In this document: positions 25,569-33,187 of the stretch, piece after piece
How the letters are laid out: the number at the start of each line of letters is the position of its first letter
Position numbering within the stretch: position 1 is the first letter of the stretch
Translations under genes and position numbers: made by a program
Origin: Sanguibacter keddieii DSM 10542
GTDB taxonomy: Bacteria > Actinomycetota > Actinomycetes > Actinomycetales > Cellulomonadaceae
Direction of reading: 5' to 3'
Assembly (NCBI RefSeq): GCF_000024925.1
Contig: NC_013521.1
Location: 1,674,001-1,738,000 of the forward strand
DNA: 64,000 bases
The notes under the pieces: model-generated
Seen by the model: the letters and a program-made list of their open reading frames with translations, nothing else
What the model was told of the DNA's origin: nothing
The model's database searches: none

Positions 25569-27020
25569 ATGACTGCAGACACCCGCACGACGAGGACGCG
25601 CGCGCTCGGCGCCGTCGAGCAGCGCGGCATCGAGCCCGTGCCCGTCGCCGAGCGCACCGGCAACCCGCTCCAGCTGTTCTGGGTGTGGTTCGCCGCGAAC
25701 ATCTCCGTGCTCGGCCTGCCGCTCGGCGTCGCGCTCGTCGCGAGCGGGCTCGCGATCTGGCAGGCGGTGCTCGTCGCCGTCCTGGGCGCCTTCGGCTCCT
25801 TCGCGATCGTCGGGCTCATCTCGATCGCGGGACGCCGTGGCGGGGCACCCAGCCTGACCCTGTCCCGCGCGACCTTCGGGGTCCGCGGCAACATCGGCCC
25901 GACCGCGGTGGCCCTGTGCTCACGGCTGGGCTGGGAGACCGTCAACACCGCGACCGCCGCCCTGGCCTTCGTGACCATGTGCTCCCTCGTCGCGGGTACC
26001 GGGTCGGGCGCCAAGGACGTCCCCGTGCTCACCGTCGTCGGGGTCGCGCTGTTCGTCGCGTGCACGGTCGCGGTGTCGGGCATGGGCCACGCCTTCATCC
26101 TCGTGGTGCAGAAGTGGGCCACCTGGATCTTCGGGGCGATCAACCTCCTGGTCATCGGGTTCCTCGTGGTGAACGTCGACTGGTCGCTCGTGCTCGACAC
26201 CCCCACCGGCAGCGTCGCCGCCGTCCTCACCGGGATCGGGACCATCGCGGCCGGCACCGGCATCGGCTGGGCCAACTCCGGCGCGGACATGGCGCGCTAC
26301 CAGGCGCCGCGGGTCAAGGCCAGCGCGCTGGTGGCCTCTGCGGCCGCAGGCGCCGGCATCCCGCTCGTCCTGATGATCTCGATGGGGTCGCTGCTCGGGG
26401 CCTCGGACTCCCAGGTGCTCGGTGCGTCGAACCCCATGGACGCCATCCGCGACACCCTGCCGTCGGGCATGGCGGTCGTCTACCTCGTGGTGTCCTTCGT
26501 GGGGCTCCTGCTGTCCAACCACCTGTCCGTCTACTCGGCCGGCCTCACCACCATCACCCTGGGGATCCGCCTGCCGCGCGTCTACGCGGTGATCGTCGAC
26601 GTGGTCGTCACCACCGTCGCGTCCCTGTGCTTCCTGCTGCTCGCCGACGGCTTCTACGGCCCCTTCATCACCTTCATCTCGCTGCTCGCGGTCCCGATCG
26701 TCGCCTGGGTCGGGGTGTTCTGCGTCGACATGATCGGGCGCACGAGCTACGACGGCGACGCCCTGCTCGACCTCAGCCCGCGCTCGGGCTACTGGTACCG
26801 CGGCGGCATCGAGTGGCGCGCCTTCGGCTCGTGGCTGCTGGCCATCGTCGTCGGCGCGCTGTTCCTGCAGGTCCAGCCCGGAGAGGCCGTCTGGTACACC
26901 GGGCCGCTGCACGACTCGTGGGTGGGGCAGAACGGGCTCGCCTGGGTGGTGACCGCGGTGGTCGCGGCCGGCGCCTACGCTCTGGCCGGCGGCGCTCGAC
27001 GCCAGGAGCGCGTCCGATGA
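25569..27020 (+). CDS. NCS1 family nucleobase/hydantoin-type permease
   Basis: 483 residues with about 12 membrane helices. The start MTADTRTT and NPLQLFWVWFAANISVLGLPLG, then SRATFGVRGN and GIGWANSGADMARYQ, place it with CodB-like nucleobase:cation symporter-1 proteins. Typical substrates are cytosine, purines, hydantoins, uridine or thiamine; the actual one is unknown. A 184-base gap without an evident gene separates it from the glycohydrolase, and its stop overlaps the kinase start (ATGA). The N-terminus is hydrophilic for about 35 residues. Confidence 0.88.
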   Translation: MTADTRTTRTRALGAVEQRGIEPVPVAERTGNPLQLFWVWFAANISVLGLPLGVALVASGLAIWQAVLVAVLGAFGSFAIVGLISIAGRRGGAPSLTLSRATFGVRGNIGPTAVALCSRLGWETVNTATAALAFVTMCSLVAGTGSGAKDVPVLTVVGVALFVACTVAVSGMGHAFILVVQKWATWIFGAINLLVIGFLVVNVDWSLVLDTPTGSVAAVLTGIGTIAAGTGIGWANSGADMARYQAPRVKASALVASAAAGAGIPLVLMISMGSLLGASDSQVLGASNPMDAIRDTLPSGMAVVYLVVSFVGLLLSNHLSVYSAGLTTITLGIRLPRVYAVIVDVVVTTVASLCFLLLADGFYGPFITFISLLAVPIVAWVGVFCVDMIGRTSYDGDALLDLSPRSGYWYRGGIEWRAFGSWLLAIVVGALFLQVQPGEAVWYTGPLHDSWVGQNGLAWVVTAVVAAGAYALAGGARRQERVR

Positions 27021-27967
27021 CGGGGCGCGTCGTGCACACCGGTCAGGCGATCGTCGACCTGGTCATGGAGGTGGGTGCCGTCCCCGAGCCCGGGGGCGAC
27101 ACCTTCGCCCGGCGCCACGTGCTCGCGGCAGGCGGTGGCTTCAACGTCATGGCGGCCGCCGCCCGCGACGGCGCACGAGTCCTCTACGCGGGGGCGCACG
27201 GCACCGGGACCTTCGGCGACCTCGTCCGCACGGCGATGACGGCAGAGGGGATCGAGGTGCTGTCCGAGCCCCGTCCCGACCAGGACACCGGCTTCTGCGT
27301 CGCCCTCGTCGACGACTCGGCCGAGCGCACCTTCGTCTCGACGCTCGGGGCCGAGGGAGACGTCACCGTCGACGACTACCGGGCCGCGCACGTCCGCGCG
27401 GGCGACGTCGTCTACGTCACGGGCTACTCGGTGCTGCACCAGGCGAGCCGGAAGGCGCTGCTCGAGTGGCTGCTCGAGCTCCCGTCGGGCGTCAAGGTCG
27501 TCGTCGACCCGTCACCTGTCGTGGGTGACGTCCCCCTGGAGGCGGTCCGAGGGGTCGCCCGGTCGGCGACGGTGTGGAGCACCAACGAGCGCGAGGCGCA
27601 GGTCCTCCTCGGGCGCCTGGGCATCGGGAGCCCTGCCACCCCGGAGGAGCAGGCGTGGGCGCTCGCGCAGCAGCTCGCGTGCTCCGTTGTCCTGCGTGCA
27701 GGCGCCGGCGGGGCGACCGTCGTGCGCCTCGATGCCGAGACGGGAGACCTGACCGCTGCCGTGCACGTCCCCGCCCACGCGGTACGGGCCGTCGACACGA
27801 ACGGCGCGGGCGATGCGCACTGCGGGGTGCTCTGCGCCGAGCTGGCCGCCGGGCGCGACCTCGTCACGGCGGTGCGTCGCGCGAACGTCGCCGCGGGCAT
27901 GGCGGTCGCCCGCCGCGGCCCGGCCACCTCGCCGACGCGCGCGGAGATCGACGCTGCCGAGAGGTAG
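27017..27967 (+). CDS. PfkB family carbohydrate/nucleoside kinase
   Basis: 316 residues. N-terminal GGGFNVMAAAARDG (substrate-binding signature) and C-terminal anion-hole motif DTNGAGDAHCG (260-270, catalytic Asp266) define a ribokinase-like PfkB enzyme. It probably phosphorylates ribose or a nucleoside released or imported by its operon partners. ATG overlaps the permease stop by four bases. Confidence 0.9.
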   Translation: MTGRVVHTGQAIVDLVMEVGAVPEPGGDTFARRHVLAAGGGFNVMAAAARDGARVLYAGAHGTGTFGDLVRTAMTAEGIEVLSEPRPDQDTGFCVALVDDSAERTFVSTLGAEGDVTVDDYRAAHVRAGDVVYVTGYSVLHQASRKALLEWLLELPSGVKVVVDPSPVVGDVPLEAVRGVARSATVWSTNEREAQVLLGRLGIGSPATPEEQAWALAQQLACSVVLRAGAGGATVVRLDAETGDLTAAVHVPAHAVRAVDTNGAGDAHCGVLCAELAAGRDLVTAVRRANVAAGMAVARRGPATSPTRAEIDAAER

Positions 27968-27992
27968 GCCTCGGGCCGGGCCGGTGCTGCCG

Positions 27993-28598
27993 TCAGCGGC
28001 AGATGCCCGGGTTCTGGCCGCACACCGCCGCCATCATGAGGAGCAGCAGGAACCCGCCGACGGCGAGGAACGGCGAGGCGGCGAGCATCCCGATGGTCAG
28101 ACCCGTGAGCACCGAGGTCGACCGCGGGCGCGGAGCCGGTCGACCCCACGCGTCGCGCGGGCGCCGGCGGGCCAGGTGGACGATCAGCAGCACCAGGGCC
28201 GCGAGGTAGGTGAGCACGAGCCAGGGCAGCACGCCGACGATCGTCTCGAGGGAGCCCACGGTGGACATCGCCCAGGGTGCCGGCGCACCCGTGAAGATCA
28301 CGACCACGGCGAGGAGCATGGGGAGGGCGACCACGGACACCGCGAGCGTCGGGACCGCCGCCAGGACTGCTGCCGCAGGGAGCAGGCCGCGTGACCAGGC
28401 CGATGCTGGTCCAGGCTGACCGCCTGGCGCGAGCGTCGTAGGGCCTGAGCCGTGCACGGTCGGTCCGTGGCTGGCCCGCACGAGGGCGAGGCGCACGTCG
28501 CGCGGGGTCCACCCGTGGTCGACCAGCTCCGCGAAGGTCTGGGCGTCGTGACGTCCCGCGAGCCGTGACCGGAGCACGTGCTCCTCGAGCTCACCCAT
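27993..28598 (-). CDS. Membrane protein of unknown function
   Basis: 201 residues from the ATG at 28598, chosen because GGAGG lies nine bases upstream. A hydrophilic N-terminal region (GELEEHVLRSRL, DHGWTPRDVRLALVRAS) of about 60 residues precedes roughly four hydrophobic helices. It ends in a short Cys-containing tail (VCGQNPGICR). I do not recognise the family. It converges with the kinase gene. Confidence 0.6.
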   Translation of the reverse strand: MGELEEHVLRSRLAGRHDAQTFAELVDHGWTPRDVRLALVRASHGPTVHGSGPTTLAPGGQPGPASAWSRGLLPAAAVLAAVPTLAVSVVALPMLLAVVVIFTGAPAPWAMSTVGSLETIVGVLPWLVLTYLAALVLLIVHLARRRPRDAWGRPAPRPRSTSVLTGLTIGMLAASPFLAVGGFLLLLMMAAVCGQNPGICR

Positions 28599-28731
28599 GG
28601 GACGTGACCTCCGGTCCGGTGCACCGAGCGTGGGCACGGTCGGTGCCCACCTCGCAGGTCGACGGTCGACCTGCCCCGACCCTAGGAGGGGTGACCGCCC
28701 GCGTCGATGGGGAGGAGTCCCGACCTGCAGG

Positions 28732-29160
28732 TCAGGTGCTCGGCAGCGCGCCCTTGCCGCGGCGCGACCCGCGCCGGGACCCGTCGCCGTCGACCGCCTT
28801 GCGCAGCAGCACGAAGGGCAGCAGGAAGGTCGCGAGAGCCGTGACCAGCCACACGACGATGGTCGCGAGCACCCAGCTGCTCACCCCGTCGATGGTCAGG
28901 CTCGAGCCCACGAGCGAGGCGATGAGGAGCGCGACGTAGCTCGACACCAGACCGATCCCGCCGAGGAACGCGGGCGCGTACCGGGCGACCATCTTCGCGA
29001 TGAACGGCGAGAGGACGCTCTGCAGGACGGCGAACACCACGACGGTGATGACGAAGCCCGAGGCGGTCACCGAGACACCGTCGAGCGCGAGGTCCGCGGC
29101 GAGCAGCCCGAGGGCTGCAGACGCGAGGAAGATCAACGTCCTGAGCAAGAACCGGATCAT
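28732..29160 (-). CDS. Phage holin family (Phage_holin_4_2-like) membrane protein
   Basis: 142 residues from the ATG at 29160, which has GAGGAG upstream; the frame is open 26 codons further but with a worse context. Four hydrophobic helices with LLRTLIFLASAALGLLAADL and VLQSVLSPFIAK match the small family annotated as phage holin 4 superfamily, found in most actinobacteria as a chromosomal membrane protein not tied to prophage. The C-terminus is basic (GSRRGSRRGKG). Confidence 0.75.
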   Translation of the reverse strand: MIRFLLRTLIFLASAALGLLAADLALDGVSVTASGFVITVVVFAVLQSVLSPFIAKMVARYAPAFLGGIGLVSSYVALLIASLVGSSLTIDGVSSWVLATIVVWLVTALATFLLPFVLLRKAVDGDGSRRGSRRGKGALPST

Positions 29161-29308
29161 CTGCTGCTCCTCGGGTCCCGGGGGAGTCCCTGGAGGGGCG
29201 GGCGCCCCTCGGGCGACCAGTGCCCCTCTGGCGAACATAGCGCTCCGTGGCCTCCAGGGCGAGACCGGTGGACGTGCGGTGCCGGCGGGACGGGCCTACG
29301 GTCAGGGC

Positions 29309-29461
29309 ATGAACATCATCATCGCGATCCTCGTCATCTGGGCCGTCCTGGCCGTCCTCGGGTTCGTCGTCAAGGGACTGCTGTGGCTGGCGATCATCGC
29401 GCTGGTCCTCTTCGCGGCGACCGTCGTCTGGGGCATGATCAAGCGCCGCAGCACCACCTAG
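29309..29461 (+). CDS. Small two-helix membrane protein
   Basis: 50 residues (MNIIIAILVIWAVL, LLWLAIIALVLFAATVVWGM, then KRRSTT). Two hydrophobic segments are joined by a short VVKG turn, with a basic tail that would lie in the cytoplasm. Similar small hydrophobic proteins are frequent in actinobacteria but have no defined role. A terminator hairpin follows. Confidence 0.6.
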   Translation: MNIIIAILVIWAVLAVLGFVVKGLLWLAIIALVLFAATVVWGMIKRRSTT

Positions 29462-29533
29462 GCAAGCGCGGCCCGGGCGTCGTCCGGTCCGCGCCGGGCT
29501 GCACGGCCCGCCAGGGGTCTCGCCAGCCCTCAC

Positions 29534-29563
29534 AGGCCCGTCCGGGGAGACCCGGGCGGGCCT
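29534..29563 (+). terminator. Rho-independent-type terminator
   Basis: AGGCCCGTCCGGG, loop GAGA, CCCGGGCGGGCCT: a 13-bp stem with one G-T wobble, followed by TCTC. It lies 73 bases after the small membrane protein gene. Confidence 0.7.
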
Positions 29564-29638
29564 TCTCACGTCGAGAGGTCGTGCTCACGCCTGTGCCACA
29601 GGCAGACACCTACCGTATGTATGGAAAGCGTCAAGACA

Positions 29639-29668
29639 TTGCCAAGCGTCGGATGTGGTGCCTAGACT
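29639..29668 (+). promoter_or_regulatory. Promoter of the STAS gene
   Basis: TTGCCA (29639-29644) and TAGACT (29663-29668) with an 18-base spacer. The start site would be near 29675, leaving a leader of about 75 bases that contains a hairpin. Confidence 0.5.
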
Positions 29669-29683
29669 CGACACAGATCTGGT

Positions 29684-29707
29684 GGCACCGACCTCACTGT
29701 CGGTGCC
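29684..29707 (+). other. Hairpin in the 5' leader of the STAS gene
   Basis: GGCACCGAC, loop CTCACT, GTCGGTGCC: a perfect 9-bp stem lying 42 bases before the ATG. It could affect translation or transcript stability; no known riboswitch or regulator is recognised. Confidence 0.5.
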
Positions 29708-29748
29708 GGGGGACCGGCTCCGACGACATCGCAGAGAAGTGGTACGAC

Positions 29749-30084
29749 ATGGACACCACCCAGGCCAAGACCAGCGGCATCGGGCTCCTCGAGGAGCCAG
29801 GGCACAGTGTCCTGCAGATGTGGGGCGAGGTCGACAGCGCCCTGCGTCCTGACGCGAGCGGCGCCCTCGCCCGGGCTCTCGACCGGAACCTGCCCGTCGT
29901 CATCGACACCTCGAAGGTCGACTTCATCGACTCGACGGGCATCGCGTTCCTCGTGCAGGTCTGCACCATCGGCCGCGACGAGGGGCTCGAGGTGTCGCTC
30001 GTCGACCCGCCGGCCGTCGTCTCGGACGTCCTGTCGATGCTCGGCGTCGACGACCTCGTGACGCACCGCGCCCCGACAGACTGA
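29749..30084 (+). CDS. STAS domain anti-anti-sigma factor-like protein
   Basis: 111 residues. The whole protein is one STAS domain: EVDSALRPDASGAL, VVIDTSKVDFIDSTGIAFLV with the phosphorylatable Ser in IDSTG, and VVSDVLSMLGVDDL. It would antagonise an anti-sigma kinase in a partner-switch system. No kinase, phosphatase or sigma gene is adjacent, so it is an orphan here. Preceded by AGAGAAG as a likely SD. Confidence 0.88.
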   Translation: MDTTQAKTSGIGLLEEPGHSVLQMWGEVDSALRPDASGALARALDRNLPVVIDTSKVDFIDSTGIAFLVQVCTIGRDEGLEVSLVDPPAVVSDVLSMLGVDDLVTHRAPTD

Positions 30085-30127
30085 CGGCTACGGGCGGACC
30101 GCCACGGCTGAGCACGACCGGCACGCC

Positions 30128-30183
30128 CCAGACACAGCCCCATCCAGACACAGCCCCATCCAGACACTGCCCCACCCAGACAC
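30128..30183. repeat. 16-bp tandem repeat, about 3.5 copies
   Basis: Unit CCAGACACAGCCCCAT at 30128 and 30144 (identical), a third copy at 30160 with two changes, and the first eight bases again at 30176. The last partial copy enters the hairpin at 30175-30229, whose right arm ends in the reverse complement of the unit. Confidence 0.85.
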
Positions 30184-30229
30184 GCAGAGGCGGTCACGAC
30201 CAGGTCGTGACCGCCTCTGCGTGTCTGGG
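30175..30229. terminator. Perfect 27-bp hairpin between convergent genes
   Basis: The left arm (30175-30201) and right arm (30203-30229) are exact reverse complements over 27 bp with a single A between them; the core reads GCAGAGGCGGTCACGACC on the left. It sits between the convergent STAS and ppgK genes and most likely terminates transcription both ways. No U-tract is present, as is common in actinobacteria. Confidence 0.8.
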
Positions 30230-30245
30230 GCTCGGCGCCGCCGTC

Positions 30246-31028
30246 TCAGCTCGCGTCGGCGTCCGCGGCCAGCCGGGCCGCGCCGACGATCCCCGCCGCG
30301 TTGCGCAGCGTCGCCGGGATGATGGGGGAGCGCAGGTCGAGCAGGGGCAGGAACTTCTCGTGGTGCTTGCTCACACCACCGCCGACCACGATGAGGTCGG
30401 GGGAGAAGAGGAACTCGACCGTCTCGAAGTAGCGCTGCAGGCGCTCGGCCCACTGCTCCCACGACAGGTCCTCCCGGGTCCGCGCACGGTCCGAGGCGCG
30501 GGACTCGGCGTCGTGTCCGTCGATCTCGAGGTGGCCGAGCTCGGTGTTCGGCAGCAGGTGCCCGTCCACGAGGAGCGCGCTGCCGATGCCGGTGCCGAGG
30601 GTCGAGAGCAGGATGGTGCCCTCCTTGTCCCGAGCCGCGCCGTAGACGGCCTCGCCGACACCCGCCGCGTCGGCGTCGTTGACGCCCACCACGGTGCGGT
30701 CGAGCGCCTCCGACACGATCTTGTCGAGGTTCACGCCGGCCCACGACTGGTCGAGGTTGGCGATCGACGGCACGACGCCGTGCAGGATCGGCGCCGGGAA
30801 GGCGATACCCACGGGCGTCTTCTTGTGCAGGTCGAAGCTCTCGACCAGCTCGGCGATCACCGCGGTGACGGCCTCGGGGGTCGAGCCCTCGGGGGTGGGG
30901 ATGCGGACGCGGTCGGCCGCGAACTCACCGGTCTTCAGGTCGACCGGGGCGCCCTTGATGCCGCTCCCGCCCACGTCGATGCCGAAGGCGACCTCGTGCT
31001 TGCTGTGACTCTTCTTCGAGTGGCTCAT
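30246..31028 (-). CDS. ppgK: Polyphosphate glucokinase
   Basis: 260 residues, a ROK-family kinase that phosphorylates glucose using polyphosphate (or ATP). [20 protein letters not shown] is the PpgK-type N-terminal phosphate loop; [13 protein letters not shown] and [13 protein letters not shown] with [14 protein letters not shown] are typical of this subgroup. The ATG at 31028 overlaps the map stop codon (ATGA), so the two are cotranslated. The N-terminus is a His/Ser/Lys-rich stretch ([12 protein letters not shown]). Confidence 0.93.
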   Translation of the reverse strand: MSHSKKSHSKHEVAFGIDVGGSGIKGAPVDLKTGEFAADRVRIPTPEGSTPEAVTAVIAELVESFDLHKKTPVGIAFPAPILHGVVPSIANLDQSWAGVNLDKIVSEALDRTVVGVNDADAAGVGEAVYGAARDKEGTILLSTLGTGIGSALLVDGHLLPNTELGHLEIDGHDAESRASDRARTREDLSWEQWAERLQRYFETVEFLFSPDLIVVGGGVSKHHEKFLPLLDLRSPIIPATLRNAAGIVGAARLAADADAS

Positions 31029-31894
31029 GGCAGTGTCAGGATCTCCGCTCCGGTGTCGGTGACGACCAGCGTGTGCTCGAACTGTGCTGTCCGTCGACCG
31101 TCTGCGGTGACGACGGTCCATCCGTCGTCCCACATCGTCCAGTCATAGGTTCCCAGGGTGAGCATGGGCTCGATGGTGAAGACCATCCCTGGCTCGATCA
31201 CCGTTCCGTAGTGCGGCGCGGTGTCGTAGTGGGGGATCACGAGGCCGGTGTGGAAGGCCTCGCCGACCCCGTGCCCCGTGTAGTCGTGGACCGTGCCGTA
31301 GCCGAACCGGTCGGCGTACTTCTCGATCACGCGACCGATGACGTTGACCTCGCGGCCCGGCTTCACGGCCTTGATCGCACGGGCGAGGGCCTCCTGCGTG
31401 CGCTCGACGAGCAGGCGCGACTCCTCGTCGACGTCGCCGACGAGGAAGGTCGCGTTGTTGTCGCCGTGGACGCCGCCGACGTACGCGGTGATGTCGACGT
31501 TGACGATGTCGCCGTCCTCGAGGACCGTCGAGTCGGGGATGCCGTGGCAGATCACCTCGTTGATCGAGGTGCACAGCGACTTGGGGAAGCCGCGGTAGCC
31601 GAGGGTCGAGGGGTAGGCGTCGTGGTCGAGCAGGTACTCGTGGCCGATCCGGTCGAGCTCGTCGGTGGTCACGCCCGGGGCCACGTGCTCGCCGACCAGG
31701 GCGAGGGCGCGGGCCGCAATGGTCGAGGCGACGCGGATGCGCTCGATCGTCTCGGGGGCCACGACGTCGGGCCCGGTGTACGTCGCGGGGCCGGGACGCC
31801 CGACGTACTCGGGCCGGGGGATCGACGTCGGGACGTCGCGGCGAGGGCCGACCGTCCCGGGGACGAGCAGAGAACCAGATCGTGCTGAAGACAT
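31025..31894 (-). CDS. map: Methionine aminopeptidase
   Basis: 289 residues. Removes initiator Met from nascent proteins. All five metal ligands are in place: Asp in VNVDITAYV, Asp in [10 protein letters not shown], His in [11 protein letters not shown], Glu in FTIEPML and Glu in AQFEHTLVV. An N-terminal extension of about 45 residues with [10 protein letters not shown] is typical of the actinobacterial type Ic enzyme. It is followed immediately by ppgK. Confidence 0.95.
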   Translation of the reverse strand: MSSARSGSLLVPGTVGPRRDVPTSIPRPEYVGRPGPATYTGPDVVAPETIERIRVASTIAARALALVGEHVAPGVTTDELDRIGHEYLLDHDAYPSTLGYRGFPKSLCTSINEVICHGIPDSTVLEDGDIVNVDITAYVGGVHGDNNATFLVGDVDEESRLLVERTQEALARAIKAVKPGREVNVIGRVIEKYADRFGYGTVHDYTGHGVGEAFHTGLVIPHYDTAPHYGTVIEPGMVFTIEPMLTLGTYDWTMWDDGWTVVTADGRRTAQFEHTLVVTDTGAEILTLP

Positions 31895-31999
31895 GCGTGC
31901 AGTCTACGGACCGTGGCGGGTCCGGGGCGCGTCGAGCGGTGCTGCCGGGCAGAATGGACGGGCAGCACCGCTCGACGACCCACCAGCGCTGGAGGCACC

Positions 32000-32176
32000 G
32001 TGGCCACGGAGTTCTACTTCAACACCAAGACCCGTGAGGTCGAGGAGGGCAAGCCGTCCTCGTGGACCCACCGCATGGGCCCGTACCCCACCCGCGAGGC
32101 GGCGCAGGACGCCCTGGGCACGGCCAGCGCCCGCACGGAGGAGTGGGACGAGGCCGAGGCCGAAGAGCGGGACTAG
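32000..32176 (+). CDS. Small SPOR-like conserved protein
   Basis: 58 residues from a GTG at 32000 preceded by GGAGG. The sequence EFYFNTKTREVEEG and GPYPTREAAQDAL matches a small actinobacterial family annotated as SPOR domain-containing, usually beside map or panB. It ends in an acidic tail. The cellular role is unknown. Confidence 0.75.
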   Translation: MATEFYFNTKTREVEEGKPSSWTHRMGPYPTREAAQDALGTASARTEEWDEAEAEERD

Positions 32177-32202
32177 CGGAGCCGCCTGCGCCGGCTGTGC
32201 TC

Positions 32203-33066
32203 TCAGTGCTCGTACTGGTGCTCGGGAGCCGGGAAGGTCGCGGACTGGACCTCGCCGACGTAGGCGCGTGCCGCGTCGGAGAGCGCCTGGCCCACCTGGC
32301 CGAACTGCTTGGCGAACCGCGGCGACCAGTCGCCCATGCCAGCCATGTCCGTCCAGACGAGCACCTGGCCGTCGACCTCGCTGCCGGCGCCGATGCCGAT
32401 CGTCGGGATCCGCAGGATCTCGGTGGCACGGGCGGCCACCGGCGCCGGAACCATCTCGAGGACGACCGCGACCGCGCCCGCCTCCTGGAGCGCGAGGGCG
32501 TCCTCGCAGAGCAGCTCGGCGGCCTCGTCGCCGCGGCCCTGCACCCGCTTGCCGCCGAGCATGTTCTCCGACTGCGGGGTGAACCCGAGGTGGCCGAAGA
32601 CGGGGATGCCCGCCCCGGTGAGCAATTCGACGTGCGGGGCGACGCGCTTGCCGCCCTCGATCTTGACCGCCTGCGCGCCCGACTCCTTGAAGAGGCGCAC
32701 GGCGGACGCGAGCGCCTGCTCGGGCGAGGCCTCGTAGCTGCCGAAGGGCAGGTCGACGAGCACCATCGAGTGCTTCGCGGCGCGGGCCACGGCACGGGCC
32801 GACACGACCATCTCGTCGAGGGTCACCGGGATGGTGTTCTCGTAGCCGAGGGTGTTGTCGCCCATGGAGTCGCCGACGAGCAGGACGTCGATCCCGGCCT
32901 CGTCGAAGATCCGCCCGGTGATCGTGTCGTAGGCGGTGAGCATGGTGATCTTGCGCCCGGCCTCCTTGTGCTCGGCCAGGTGGTGCACCCGGAAGCGCTT
33001 GCGCTGCGCGGGTGCGACGGGGGTCTCGGCGGCGGTGCCGGATCCGGGGAGCGAGTGCTGTGCCAT
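32203..33066 (-). CDS. panB: 3-methyl-2-oxobutanoate hydroxymethyltransferase
   Basis: 287 residues. First step of pantothenate synthesis: transfer of a hydroxymethyl group from methylene-THF to alpha-ketoisovalerate. Signatures: TAYDTITGRIFDEAG, VGDSMGDNTLGY (metal-binding Asp), VKIEGG and GIPVFGHLGFTPQ. The ATG at 33066 has GAGG upstream. It lies 121 bases downstream of nadE on the same strand, so two cofactor-synthesis genes are neighbours. Confidence 0.95.
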   Translation of the reverse strand: MAQHSLPGSGTAAETPVAPAQRKRFRVHHLAEHKEAGRKITMLTAYDTITGRIFDEAGIDVLLVGDSMGDNTLGYENTIPVTLDEMVVSARAVARAAKHSMVLVDLPFGSYEASPEQALASAVRLFKESGAQAVKIEGGKRVAPHVELLTGAGIPVFGHLGFTPQSENMLGGKRVQGRGDEAAELLCEDALALQEAGAVAVVLEMVPAPVAARATEILRIPTIGIGAGSEVDGQVLVWTDMAGMGDWSPRFAKQFGQVGQALSDAARAYVGEVQSATFPAPEHQYEH

Positions 33067-33187
33067 GAGTGCTGCCTCTGCGTCGTGGGTGGGTCTGCGT
33101 CGGGTCGTGCGGGTGTGGGGCGTCGTCGGCGGGTCGCCGACGCTGGGCGGGCGCGTCCTGCCAGGGGTGGGACGTCGCGCCCGCGGG

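Noticed and set aside
28732-29160. Holin-like gene as a sign of prophage
   Set aside because: No other phage genes nearby; this family is a normal chromosomal membrane protein in actinobacteria.
30128-30183. CRISPR-like short repeats
   Set aside because: The units are directly adjacent with no spacers, and no cas genes are nearby.
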